Notes under the pieces: generated by a model
The model's database searches: none
Seen by the model: the letters and a program-made list of their open reading frames with translations, nothing else
Told to the model about the DNA's origin: nothing
Position numbers and translations under genes: made by a program
Source: an uncultured Oscillospiraceae bacterium
GTDB taxonomy: Bacteria > Bacillota > Clostridia > Oscillospirales > Ruminococcaceae
DNA length: 22,945 bases
Assembly: GCA_900547455.1 (NCBI GenBank)
Contig: URGV01000032.1
Location: 1 to 22,945 of the forward strand
Direction of reading: 5' to 3'
Shown here: positions 8,109-15,061 of the stretch, piece by piece
How positions within the stretch are numbered: the stretch's first letter is position 1
Layout: every line of letters starts with the position of its first letter

Positions 8109-8202
8109 ACCGTTGCGGCGCCTTTTTACAGTATTTTTACAGCAAGCCGGTAAAATTGCCCCCTGAGACTAAAAATTTACAAAACACCGCATATTTGAGC
8201 CT

Positions 8203-8230
8203 TTGCTTTGCCGGGCAAATCGGCTATAAT
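8203..8230 (+). promoter_or_regulatory. sigma-A promoter of the hydrolase/acyltransferase operon
   Basis: A -35 TTGCTT (8203-8208) and a perfect -10 TATAAT (8225-8230) are 16 bases apart. Transcription would start near 8237. This rules out the longer in-frame start at 8208 for the hydrolase. Confidence 0.7.
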
Positions 8231-8239
8231 AGAATTAAA

Positions 8240-8265
8240 TGCGGCCTCTTTCGCCGCGATTTTTA
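8240..8265 (+). promoter_or_regulatory. Terminator-like hairpin in the hydrolase leader
   Basis: GCGGC (8241-8245) pairs with GCCGC (8253-8257), with a possible extra G-U pair, and a short T run (8261-8264) follows. It sits right at the start of the transcript, where a weak attenuator could act. It is too short to call a terminator with confidence. Confidence 0.35.
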
Positions 8266-8288
8266 AAAGAAGGATGTTATACTGCTCT

Positions 8289-9308
8289 ATGGCGATCAAT
8301 CCCTTTATGCGCGCCGCCCTCAAGGCGCTCTCCTACCCCGAGATTCTGGACAAGAAAAACGGCTACCGCCTGCAGCGCGCCGCCGTCAACGCCTCCCACC
8401 CGCATGTGCTGCGCCCCTTTTATAAGATCTGGGACCACCACATCCTGGCCAGCGACCACGAGGTGCCGGTGCGCGTCTTCTCCCCCGAAGTGGAGGGGGT
8501 GTTCCCCATGCTGCTGTTCTTCCACGGCGGCGGCTGGGTCACCGGCAACATCGACTCCTACGACAAGGTCTGCACCAACATGGCCCGCCTGACCCGCCAC
8601 ATTGTGGTGTCGGTGGACTACCGCCTGGCCCCCGAGCACCGCTTCCCCGCCGCGCCCGAGGACTGCTATCTGGCCGCGCGGGAAATTTTCTCCCAGTGCC
8701 ACCTGTTCGGCATCACGCCCGAGGACATCACCCTGATCGGCGACAGCGCGGGCGGAAACCTGGCGGCGGTGGTCTCGCTGATGGCGCGGGACCGCGGGGA
8801 ATTCATGCCCCGCCAGCAGATTTTGCTGTACCCGGCCACCAACAACGACCACACCGAAAATTCCCCCTTCGAGTCGGTGCGCACAAACGGCACCGACTAC
8901 CTTTTGACCAGCAAGCGGATGGTCGACTACATGAAGCTCTACCGCTCCGGCGACGACGACCTGCAAAACCCATACTACGCGCCGCTTGTCAGTAAGGATT
9001 TGAGCCGCCAGCCCCGCACCCTCATCATCACCGCCGAATATGACCCGCTGCGCGACGAGGGCGAGGCCTACGGCATCAAGCTGGCGCAGGCCGGAAACGA
9101 TGTGGAAATCCACCGCATCCACGACGCGCTGCACGGCTTCATGTCCCTAAGCCCCGGATTTAAACCGGTCAAAAAAACCTATCAGTATATCAACGCCTTT
9201 CTTTCCGGGAAGGAAGGCGGCTTTGGCCAGGTGCTCTCCGAGACCTTTGGAGACGCCCGGGGTCAAAGCGGGGATTCCCCAAATCCCGATCAAAATACGT
9301 CAGATTAA
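8289..9308 (+). CDS. Alpha/beta hydrolase, HSL (lipase/esterase) family
   Basis: A 339-residue carboxylic-ester hydrolase of the hormone-sensitive-lipase type. It has the oxyanion-hole motif HGGGW (79-83), the nucleophile elbow GDSAGG with Ser153, the acid Asp252 (EYDPLRDEG) and the base His282 (LHGF). VDYRLAPEHRFPA is the usual block between them. There is no signal peptide, so it acts in the cytosol. The N-terminal cap region is short. The start at 8289 is an estimate: an AAGAAGG site at 8267-8273 is 15 bases upstream, while another in-frame ATG at 8274 directly touches that site. The C-terminal 25 residues are low-complexity and polar. It is first in an operon with an acyltransferase 21 bases downstream, which suggests opposite or successive steps on an acyl ester. 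The substrate is unknown. Confidence 0.9.
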   Translation: MAINPFMRAALKALSYPEILDKKNGYRLQRAAVNASHPHVLRPFYKIWDHHILASDHEVPVRVFSPEVEGVFPMLLFFHGGGWVTGNIDSYDKVCTNMARLTRHIVVSVDYRLAPEHRFPAAPEDCYLAAREIFSQCHLFGITPEDITLIGDSAGGNLAAVVSLMARDRGEFMPRQQILLYPATNNDHTENSPFESVRTNGTDYLLTSKRMVDYMKLYRSGDDDLQNPYYAPLVSKDLSRQPRTLIITAEYDPLRDEGEAYGIKLAQAGNDVEIHRIHDALHGFMSLSPGFKPVKKTYQYINAFLSGKEGGFGQVLSETFGDARGQSGDSPNPDQNTSD

Positions 9309-9329
9309 AATTAAAAGAGGTGAAGGAGC

Positions 9330-10604
9330 TTGCGCGATCAGTCACCCGATTGGACAAGGCTGGATAACGCAGCCAAAATTTTTCCGCCCACCAGCAACAA
9401 GCAGGACACCAAGGTTTTCCGCTTTGCCTGCCAGCTCAATGAGTGGGTGGAGCAGGACATTCTGCAGCAGGCCACCGAAAAGACATTGGAGACCTTTCCC
9501 ATCTTCCGCAGCGTGCTCAAGCACGGGCTGTTCTGGTACTACCTGGAAAAGACCGAGCTGGTGCCGGTAGTGGAGCCGGAATACCGCCCGCCCTGCGGGC
9601 AGATCTATGACCCCAGCAGCCGCAACCTGCTGTTCGAGGTCACCTGCTGGCGCAACCGCATCAACCTGGAGGTCTACCACTCGCTGACCGACGGCACCGG
9701 CGCGCTGCAGTTTTTAAAGACGCTGGTCTGCAACTATCTGGCCATCAAATACCCGCAGCTGCTGCCCGACCTGCTTCCAGAAATCGAATACGACGCCTCC
9801 ACCGCCGAGCGGGACGAGGACAGCTTTTTAAAATACTACGACCCCCACCAAAAGGCCCGCCGCACCAAAAACGAGCGTTCCTGCCAGCTCAAAGGCGCCC
9901 GGGTGCCGGAGGGGCGGCTCAAAATCATCGAGGGCATCATGCCGGTGAAGGAGGTACTGCGGCTCTCCAAAAGCTACAACACCACCCTGACGGTGCTGCT
10001 GACCTCGATGATGCTCATTGCCTTTGCCCAGGAAATCCCGCTGCGCAAAAAGAAGCGCCCGGTGGTGCTGGATGTGCCGGTCAACCTGCGCAACTACTTC
10101 CAGTCCGAGACCGCGCGCAACTTTTTCGGCGTCATCAAAGCCGGCTACAACTTTTCGCAGGGGCCGGGCACGCTGGAGGAGGTCATCGCGCACGTCAGGG
10201 AGGTCTTTGCCCGGGAGCTGACCGCCGAGCAGCTGGGCGCGCGGATGGCCGCCCTCTCCAAGGCGGAGCACAACCTTGTCACCCGCGCCATCCCTCTGGT
10301 GCTCAAGGACCCCATCCTGCGCATCGCCAACGCCTTCAACGAATCCTGCATGGCGGGCAGCATCTCCAACATCGGCAAGGTCACCCTGCCCGAAGCGGCG
10401 GTTCCCTTTGTCAACCGGTTCGACGTCTTTGTCAGCACCGACAAGCTGCAGGCCTGCGTCTGCTCCTTCGGCTCCCAGCTGACCGTCAGCTTTACCTCCG
10501 CCTTCCGCAGCACCAACGTGCAGAAAAACTTTTTCCGCCAGCTGACCCAGGCGGGCATCCCGGTGGAAATTCAGTCCAACAAGCTGGAGGATGATCTGCG
10601 ATGA
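9330..10604 (+). CDS. Condensation-fold acyltransferase (alcohol acetyltransferase-like)
   Basis: A 424-residue protein of the chloramphenicol-acetyltransferase/condensation superfamily, resembling alcohol O-acetyltransferase-like proteins. The active-site motif HxxxDG is present as HSLTDG (117-122), with the catalytic His117; the preceding residue is Tyr rather than the second His common in condensation domains. A DVPVNLRNYF block (248-257) and a GSISNIGKV segment (about 343-350) match the second half of the fold, which in this superfamily forms the floor of the active-site tunnel. It starts with TTG at 9330-9332, with an AGAGGTG site (9316-9322) seven bases upstream. Its stop overlaps the next start by four bases (ATGA), so translation is coupled. 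Likely moves an acyl group between CoA and a hydroxyl; the real donor and acceptor are unknown. Confidence 0.78.
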   Translation: MRDQSPDWTRLDNAAKIFPPTSNKQDTKVFRFACQLNEWVEQDILQQATEKTLETFPIFRSVLKHGLFWYYLEKTELVPVVEPEYRPPCGQIYDPSSRNLLFEVTCWRNRINLEVYHSLTDGTGALQFLKTLVCNYLAIKYPQLLPDLLPEIEYDASTAERDEDSFLKYYDPHQKARRTKNERSCQLKGARVPEGRLKIIEGIMPVKEVLRLSKSYNTTLTVLLTSMMLIAFAQEIPLRKKKRPVVLDVPVNLRNYFQSETARNFFGVIKAGYNFSQGPGTLEEVIAHVREVFARELTAEQLGARMAALSKAEHNLVTRAIPLVLKDPILRIANAFNESCMAGSISNIGKVTLPEAAVPFVNRFDVFVSTDKLQACVCSFGSQLTVSFTSAFRSTNVQKNFFRQLTQAGIPVEIQSNKLEDDLR

Positions 10605-11281
10605 AATTCTGTGAAAAATGCAGGGTCTATGTCCCGTCCACCCGCGAGCACTGTCCGCTGTGTCAGGGACGGCTGACGCAGGCGCAGGATAACGGACAGC
10701 CCCACTATGACGACGAAATCTTCCCCTATCTGCCCACCATCTATCACCAGCACAACCTGCTCATCCGGGTGGCGCTGTTTGTGTCGGTGGCGGCCTGTGT
10801 GCTGTGCCTGGCGCTCAACTTTCTGCTGACGCCGCACAACTGGTGGTCGCTGTTTGTGCTGGCAGGGGTGGGGGCCGGCTGGCTGACGGTGGCGCAGGCC
10901 ATCCGCAAGCGCAGCTCGTTCTGCAAGCATGTGCTGTATCAGGTGGTCACCCTGGCGCTGCTGGCGGTGATCTTCGACCTGATGACCGGCTTTCTGCGCT
11001 GGTCGTTTGACTATGTCATCCCGGCGCTGTGCGCCTTTGCGATGATTGTCATCGGCATCACCTCGATCATCCGCCGCCAGCACATCACCGACTACATCAT
11101 CTACATGGTGCTCTCCTCGGTGTTCGGCATCGTCCCGCTGCTCTTTTTGCTGCCCGGCTGGACCACCGTCACCTGGCCGACGGTGCTGACCGCCGCCGCA
11201 GGCATCATCTACTTAGCGGCGCTGCTGCTCTTTGTCGGGCGGGACACCTGGCGCGAGCTGCGCCGCCGGCTACATCTGTAA
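10601..11281 (+). CDS. Zinc-ribbon multi-pass membrane protein (DUF6320-like)
   Basis: A 226-residue protein with an N-terminal zinc ribbon (Cys4, Cys7, Cys18, Cys21) followed by about six hydrophobic helices (roughly residues 54-76, 82-100, 110-130, 138-155, 165-184 and 190-212) and a short basic C-terminus. The layout matches a family of uncharacterised Clostridia proteins, which I recall as DUF6320. It overlaps the acyltransferase stop by four bases and shares its operon, so it is probably the membrane partner or anchor of the acyltransferase/hydrolase pair. No catalytic motif is visible in the membrane part. Its function is not known. Confidence 0.72.
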   Translation: MKFCEKCRVYVPSTREHCPLCQGRLTQAQDNGQPHYDDEIFPYLPTIYHQHNLLIRVALFVSVAACVLCLALNFLLTPHNWWSLFVLAGVGAGWLTVAQAIRKRSSFCKHVLYQVVTLALLAVIFDLMTGFLRWSFDYVIPALCAFAMIVIGITSIIRRQHITDYIIYMVLSSVFGIVPLLFLLPGWTTVTWPTVLTAAAGIIYLAALLLFVGRDTWRELRRRLHL

Positions 11282-11293
11282 GGAGCAATTGTC

Positions 11294-11845
11294 ATGAAAA
11301 ATTACCTGCGCGCCCACCCTGCCCTCAGTCTGTGCGGGCTCTGCTGCGCTTTGTGTCCCATCCACCAGATGCAAAACGGCTGTCCCGGCTGCGGCGGAGG
11401 GGCGGGGCACCAGTCCTGCTCCATCATCCAGTGCAGTCTGGAACATGGCCGCCCAGAGTTCTGCTCCCAGTGCGCCGAATTTCCCTGCCAAAGGCTGACC
11501 GAAGCTGTGCAGTACGATTCCTTTCTTCCCCACAGCAACCTGCTTGCCAATCTGCAGCGGGTGCGCGAGAGTGGCCCTGAGGACCTGCTGGAGGAGCTTT
11601 CCACGCGGGAGGGCCTTTTGCTGTGGCTGCTGCAAAACTGCAATGACGGGCGGCAGAAGACGCTGTTCTGCACTGCAGCAAACCTGCTGCCGCTGGATGT
11701 GCTCGAATCTGCCGTCCAGCAGATCCGCCAGCAAATTGAGCAGGAACCCGACCCCAAAAAGAAAGCGTCCCTCGCAAGGGCCGCCCTACAGGCAGCGGCC
11801 AGCGGCTGCGGAATTTCTCTTAAGCTGTACAAGAAAAAACCGTAA
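11294..11845 (+). CDS. Cysteine-rich DUF3795-like protein
   Basis: A 183-residue soluble protein with eleven cysteines in the first 65 residues (14, 17, 18, 21, 30, 33, 42, 47, 57, 60, 65), in a CGxCCxLCP...CxGC...C...C...CxxC....C arrangement. This is the DUF3795-type signature and probably binds zinc or an iron-sulfur cluster. The C-terminal half is helical and charged, ending in a lysine-rich tail. The start follows an AAGGAG site (11280-11285), and the gap from the previous stop is 12 bases, so it probably belongs to the hydrolase operon. No function is established for the family. Confidence 0.72.
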   Translation: MKNYLRAHPALSLCGLCCALCPIHQMQNGCPGCGGGAGHQSCSIIQCSLEHGRPEFCSQCAEFPCQRLTEAVQYDSFLPHSNLLANLQRVRESGPEDLLEELSTREGLLLWLLQNCNDGRQKTLFCTAANLLPLDVLESAVQQIRQQIEQEPDPKKKASLARAALQAAASGCGISLKLYKKKP

Positions 11846-11855
11846 CCCAAACCGC

Positions 11856-11884
11856 TTGCCCTGCGGGGCAGGATCTGCTATAAT
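11856..11884 (+). promoter_or_regulatory. Promoter of the flavin reductase-like gene
   Basis: A -35 TTGCCC (11856-11861) and a perfect -10 TATAAT (11879-11884) are 17 bases apart, with TG one base before the -10. It lies just after the DUF3795-like stop, so the flavin reductase-like gene has its own promoter. Confidence 0.75.
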
Positions 11885-11922
11885 CTTGAAAACAACACCT
11901 CAACATGGAAAGGCAGAAAAAT

Positions 11923-12528
11923 ATGGCAAAAGTATTCTGGAAAGGCTCCACCCTCCTGGCGCCCGTTCCCCCCACCATGGTCAGCTGCGGCACAATGGAA
12001 AAGCCGAACATCATCACCGTGGCCTGGACCGGCATCGTCAACTCCCAGCCCCCGATGACCTACATCTCGGTGCGCCCCAGCCGCTACTCCTACGAGCTCA
12101 TCAAACAAAGCGGCGAATTTGTCATCAACCTCACCCCAGCAACCCTGGTGCGGCAGGCGGACTGGTGCGGCGTCAAATCGGGCCGGGAGGTCGATAAGTT
12201 TGAAGCCTGCAAGCTGACCCCTTTTAAGGCCAACCAGGTGAGCGCGCCGCTCATCGCCGAGTGCCCGATCAATCTGGAATGCCGGGTCAGAACCGTCACC
12301 CCGCTGGGCAGCCACGACATGTTCCTGGCCGACATCGTGGGCGTGAATGTCGACGAGCAATATCTGGACGAAAACGGCAAGCTCTGTGTGGACCAGTGCA
12401 ACCTTGCCTGCTATATGCACGGGGAATATTTTGCGCCGGGCAAAAAGCTGGGCACCTTTGGTTACAGCGTTCGCAAGAAAACGAAGCGCCGTCCGGGCCC
12501 CCGCGAAAAAAAATCGCAAAAAAAATAA
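11923..12528 (+). CDS. Flavin reductase-like, FMN-binding split-barrel protein
   Basis: A 201-residue protein of the flavin reductase-like domain family. It opens MAKVFWKGSTLLAPVPPTMVSCG, then NIITVAWTG, YISVRPSRYSYELI and GEFVINL, the blocks that form the FMN-binding split barrel in this family. A DWCGVKSGREVDKF segment and a second-half core with CRV, DMFLADIVGVNVDEQYLDENG complete the domain (quoted in parts). It probably uses NAD(P)H or acts as a flavoprotein in redox balance; the electron acceptor cannot be told. The start at 11923 is preferred because GGAAAGG (11907-11913) is at a better distance than for the ATG at 11905. The last 17 residues are very Lys/Arg rich and overlap an A/T hairpin. 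Confidence 0.85.
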   Translation: MAKVFWKGSTLLAPVPPTMVSCGTMEKPNIITVAWTGIVNSQPPMTYISVRPSRYSYELIKQSGEFVINLTPATLVRQADWCGVKSGREVDKFEACKLTPFKANQVSAPLIAECPINLECRVRTVTPLGSHDMFLADIVGVNVDEQYLDENGKLCVDQCNLACYMHGEYFAPGKKLGTFGYSVRKKTKRRPGPREKKSQKK

Positions 12529-12537
12529 TTTTTTTGC
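12516..12537 (+). terminator. Weak A/T-rich hairpin at the end of the flavin reductase-like gene
   Basis: A 9-bp stem (12516-12524 with 12529-12537) made almost only of A-T pairs has the stop codon in its loop. It could act as a weak terminator before the tRNA promoter. The low GC content makes it uncertain. Confidence 0.3.
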
Positions 12538-12546
12538 AAAAAGGTG

Positions 12547-12575
12547 TTGACAACCGCTCAATCCAATGTTATAAT
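12547..12575 (+). promoter_or_regulatory. Consensus promoter of tRNA-Leu
   Basis: A perfect -35 TTGACA (12547-12552) and a perfect -10 TATAAT (12570-12575) are 17 bases apart. The tRNA begins 15 bases after the -10. Confidence 0.9.
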
Positions 12576-12589
12576 AACACTCGTGATTC

Positions 12590-12676
12590 GCGGATATGGC
12601 GGAATTGGCAGACGCGCTAGATTCAGGTTCTAGTGAGGTTACACTCATACAGGTTCAAGTCCTGCTATCCGCACCA
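12590..12676 (+). tRNA. tRNA-Leu (anticodon CAG)
   Basis: An 87-base tRNA with a long variable arm, as expected of a class II tRNA. The acceptor stem pairs 12590-12596 with 12666-12672; the anticodon stem pairs 12617-12621 with 12629-12633; the seven-base loop carries CAG at 12624-12626, which reads CUG. The T arm is CAGG-TTCAAGT-CCTG, and CCA is encoded (12674-12676). It has its own promoter and is followed by an intrinsic terminator. Confidence 0.97.
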
Positions 12677-12677
12677 C

Positions 12678-12719
12678 AAAAAGAAAGGCTTCGACCGTAA
12701 GGTCGGAGCTTTTCTTTTT
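12678..12719 (+). terminator. Intrinsic terminator of tRNA-Leu
   Basis: An imperfect stem with a perfect CGACC/GGTCG core (12692-12696 with 12701-12705) and a GTAA loop, extended by A/T pairs, followed by a T-rich tail. It is one base after the tRNA CCA end. Confidence 0.85.
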
Positions 12720-12747
12720 GTCCCGGAGCGGTCAGGACTTGAACCTT

Positions 12748-12815
12748 TTCAAGCTCCTGCTATCCGCACCACAAAAAAGAAAGCTTCGGCCGTAAGGTCG
12801 GAGCTTTTCTTTTTT
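12748..12815 (+). repeat. Second copy of the tRNA-Leu 3' end and its terminator
   Basis: This stretch repeats 12654-12719: TTCAAG, then TCCTGCTATCCGCACCA (12755-12771, identical to the tRNA 3' end), then a near copy of the terminator (12773-12815) with a few single-base changes and small indels. There is no 5' half, so no second tRNA is made. Between the copies, 12733-12745 is an exact inverted copy of the tRNA T arm (12652-12664). Confidence 0.85.
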
Positions 12816-12856
12816 GTCTCGGCTGGTCGATACCCCGCCCGCGCCATCCAATTTGT

Positions 12857-12894
12857 ACAGGTCCGCCGCTCTTGTTGCCTGCGGACCTGTTTTT
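12857..12894 (+). terminator. Intrinsic terminator between tRNA region and lipoprotein gene
   Basis: A perfect 10-bp stem (12857-12866 with 12881-12890), a 14-base loop and a run of T. The T run favours the plus strand. It may also serve the convergent lipoprotein gene, but on that side no T run follows. Confidence 0.8.
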
Positions 12895-12900
12895 ATCTCG

Positions 12901-13824
12901 TCACGAAGCTGCCGCAATCTCGACCTGCCCGCCAGCTTCCTTGTACAATACCCTCGTCCCATCGTTGGAGACGGTGTGAAAAGAACCGTTTTCATACAGG
13001 TCGTAGCTCTCCCGCGCCAGCTTGCCAACCACCGCAAAATCAGCCGTATCGTAGACCCACACGCCCGCATCGTCCCCCGCGACGGCACATCTTCCGTCCG
13101 CACTAAAGCGGAGATTGTTTTTTTGCAGGTCGGACGCCAGCTCAATTTGCTGCCACTCTCCCAACGCAAAGTCGTAGGCCCACAGCGGCTGGGAGACATC
13201 TCCGTCCACCAGGCTGGGGCGCAGCACCACCTTCTCGCCCCAACGCTCCAGCGTGTGGCTGCCTTGCTGCTGCGCCAGCGCCTCCCCATTCTTCAGGTCA
13301 AAGATGACGCTGGTGTTGCGGTGATCCTCATCCAGCAGCTTCACCCATGCCCTGCCATCTCCCAAGTACGCCAAGTCCACAATTCCCTCCATCGCAAACC
13401 TCTGCATCCCTTCCGCGCTCCTCCAGTACAGCGCGTCCTTCTGCGGGCTGCTGTAGAGAAGATTCCCTTCCCCGAAGGCAAACCGTTCCCCCATCGTTTC
13501 GTCCAAGGCGACCTCCTCCGCTCCAGTCACCACCACACCGCGCTCCCGGTCAGCCGCGCAAAAATCCGGCGGGAGGTTGCCCTGCAGCTCCTGCCAGCTC
13601 CCCGCCGTCACGCTTTCCAGCGGCGACAGCTCTGCATCGTACCGGTCGACCTGTACCGCGCCGCCGTCAGCTGAACGGGAAACCACGCAGTATTCCCCTT
13701 CGCTCCAACGCGCGTACAAAACCACCTGCTGCGGGCTGAACGCTTCCTGCAAAGGCTCCTCCTTCCCACAACCGGTCAGGGCAAACAGCAATCCCAAAAT
13801 CAACAGCCAAACCGCGCTCCTCAT
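12901..13824 (-). CDS. Predicted lipoprotein of unknown function, possible beta-propeller
   Basis: A 307-residue secreted lipoprotein. It has a short positive N-terminus, a hydrophobic stretch and a lipobox LTGC with Cys19, so the mature protein should be tethered to the outer face of the membrane. The rest is a series of short beta-rich segments with repeated patterns such as NLLYSSPQKDALYW, AWVKLLDEDHRNTSVIFDLKNG (in parts), LWAYDFALGEWQQIEL and GVWVYDTADFAVVGKL, which suggest a WD40/beta-propeller-like fold. I recognise no named family. The start at 13824 follows AGGAGG (13833-13838) at eight bases. A longer in-frame reading to 13959 would cross its promoter and is rejected. It is monocistronic and divergent from the GNAT gene. 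Confidence 0.8.
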   Translation of the reverse strand: MRSAVWLLILGLLFALTGCGKEEPLQEAFSPQQVVLYARWSEGEYCVVSRSADGGAVQVDRYDAELSPLESVTAGSWQELQGNLPPDFCAADRERGVVVTGAEEVALDETMGERFAFGEGNLLYSSPQKDALYWRSAEGMQRFAMEGIVDLAYLGDGRAWVKLLDEDHRNTSVIFDLKNGEALAQQQGSHTLERWGEKVVLRPSLVDGDVSQPLWAYDFALGEWQQIELASDLQKNNLRFSADGRCAVAGDDAGVWVYDTADFAVVGKLARESYDLYENGSFHTVSNDGTRVLYKEAGGQVEIAAAS

Positions 13825-13869
13825 CCTTTTCTCCTCCTTTTCAAGCTGATCGAAACACTTCTTTCTCTC

Positions 13870-13898
13870 AGGATACCAAAATTTTCTCCTAAAATCAA
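13870..13898 (-). promoter_or_regulatory. Promoter of the lipoprotein gene
   Basis: On the minus strand -35 TTGATT (13893-13898) and -10 TATCCT (13870-13875) are 17 bases apart, about 46 bases before the start codon. Confidence 0.55.
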
Positions 13899-13952
13899 TC
13901 CGACATTTGAACAAAGAAAGTTGCCGGCAGACAGCTAAATATACGAAAATCC

Positions 13953-13981
13953 TTGACATCCTCCCCTCCCCGCCCTATAAT
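13953..13981 (+). promoter_or_regulatory. Consensus promoter of the first GNAT gene
   Basis: A perfect -35 TTGACA (13953-13958) and perfect -10 TATAAT (13976-13981) are 17 bases apart. The leader is about 57 bases. It is divergent from the lipoprotein promoter about 55 bases away. Confidence 0.9.
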
Positions 13982-14044
13982 AGAAAAAATCATTCCGCCA
14001 AAGCAGCATGATTTTTACTTTTACAATTTCTGGGAGGGAACGAA

Positions 14045-14569
14045 ATGGACAGATTAAAACTGGTGCTGCCGACCGCAGCCGACGAGCAGGCAATTTGGGA
14101 TTATCGCGAGGAGTTTTTGAATAATAACGACCAGCATCTGGACGGCACAGGGGGCCTTGCCAACGTCCAGGACTTTGCCGGATGGTACCGGAAAAATCTG
14201 GCCTACCGTTCGGAGGAAACAACCCCGCCCGACAAGGTTCCCGCCTCCACCTACCTGGCGGTCCTGCAGCAGACCGGGGAGCTGATCGGCATGATCGACA
14301 TCCGCCACCGCTTAAACGAAGGGCTGCTCAAGTTCGGCGGCCACATCGGCTACAGCGTGCGCCCTTCCCGCCGGCGGCAGGGCTACGCCGTCGAGATGCT
14401 TCGGCTGGGGTTGGAGGAGTGCCGCAAACTCGGCATCGACCGGGTGCTGCTCACCTGCGACAAGACCAACATCGGCTCGGCCAAAACTATCCAGCACAAC
14501 GGCGGCGTGTTGGAAAACGAGATCGAAACGCCTGACCGCATCACCCAGCGGTACTGGATAAAGCTGTAA
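14045..14569 (+). CDS. GNAT family N-acetyltransferase
   Basis: A 174-residue acetyl-CoA-dependent N-acetyltransferase. The acetyl-CoA pyrophosphate loop is visible as RRQGYA (110-115) after the beta strand HIGYSVRP, followed by the helix VEMLRLGLEECRKLGI and the strand VLLTCDKTNIGSAKTIQHNGG, which gives the last part of the fold. The IDIRHRLNEGLLKFGGHIGY order (in parts) is typical of GNAT enzymes that act on small molecules or amino-terminal amines. The substrate cannot be told. The start follows GGGAGG (14032-14037) at seven bases. The gene stands alone, with its own consensus promoter and a strong terminator. Confidence 0.9.
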   Translation: MDRLKLVLPTAADEQAIWDYREEFLNNNDQHLDGTGGLANVQDFAGWYRKNLAYRSEETTPPDKVPASTYLAVLQQTGELIGMIDIRHRLNEGLLKFGGHIGYSVRPSRRRQGYAVEMLRLGLEECRKLGIDRVLLTCDKTNIGSAKTIQHNGGVLENEIETPDRITQRYWIKL

Positions 14570-14576
14570 AAACCGC

Positions 14577-14618
14577 ATCGAGGCGGCGTCCTGATGGACG
14601 CCGCCTCGATTTCTTTTT
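14577..14618. terminator. Strong intrinsic terminator after the first GNAT gene
   Basis: A perfect 15-bp GC-rich stem (14577-14591 with 14596-14610), a TGAT loop and a T-rich tail (14611-14618). It is eight bases after the GNAT stop and seven bases beyond the convergent yjdF stop, so it may end both transcripts, though the T run favours the plus strand. Confidence 0.9.
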
Positions 14619-14625
14619 CCGGTGC

Positions 14626-15042
14626 TTATCTGCCCCGGTGCTTTTCCTTCTTTTTCTTTTGTTTGAGCAGGAACTTTCGCTCCTTTTCCTCCTCCCGTTT
14701 TTCCCGGGCTCCTGCCTTTCTCTGCGCTTTCCACTGTTCCTGCTGCAACTTCAAAGCCTGCTGCGATTTTGTCCCAATCCCCGTCTCCTGCGTCTGCCGG
14801 TGTGCCTCGCGCTGGAGCCGCTTGGGATTATGGCCAGCTTGTCTGACTGCAGCCGCCACAGCCGGACTAAATCTCAGGCAGCGATACTGTTTGAGGACGA
14901 AGGCGTACACCTCCTGCTCCTTTGGCTCCGCCCCAAAGGTCACTTTGGAGACGGAGAGGCGCCCCTTTGTCACGCGCTCAAAGACGCCCACCCAAAACGG
15001 GTCCTCAAAAAATACGGTCAGCTTGCCCGACACTTTGTCCAT
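14626..15042 (-). CDS. yjdF: YjdF family protein (DUF2992)
   Basis: A 138-residue cytosolic protein matching YjdF of Firmicutes: it opens MDKVSGKLTVFFEDPFWVG, followed by the VTFGAEPKEQEVYAFVL core and a long charged C-terminal helix ending in a Lys/Arg/Glu-rich tail. The biochemical function of the family is not established; its genes are often controlled by the yjdF riboswitch, which senses aza-aromatic compounds, so a role in handling such compounds has been suggested. The start at 15042 follows AAAGGAGG (15050-15057) at seven bases, and a longer reading to 15075 lacks a site. The leader upstream is long and structured. The gene is monocistronic, and its stop sits beside the terminator at 14577-14618. 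Confidence 0.9.
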   Translation of the reverse strand: MDKVSGKLTVFFEDPFWVGVFERVTKGRLSVSKVTFGAEPKEQEVYAFVLKQYRCLRFSPAVAAAVRQAGHNPKRLQREAHRQTQETGIGTKSQQALKLQQEQWKAQRKAGAREKREEEKERKFLLKQKKKKEKHRGR

Positions 15043-15061
15043 AACAATTCCTCCTTTATGA

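Noticed and set aside
8208..8288. Longer N-terminus for the alpha/beta hydrolase starting at 8208
   Set aside because: That start lies upstream of the predicted -10 box and has no ribosome site.
12590..12815. Attachment site of a resident prophage or integrative element
   Set aside because: The two repeats are only about 90 bases apart and there is no integrase or cargo in the window; at most it is a scar.
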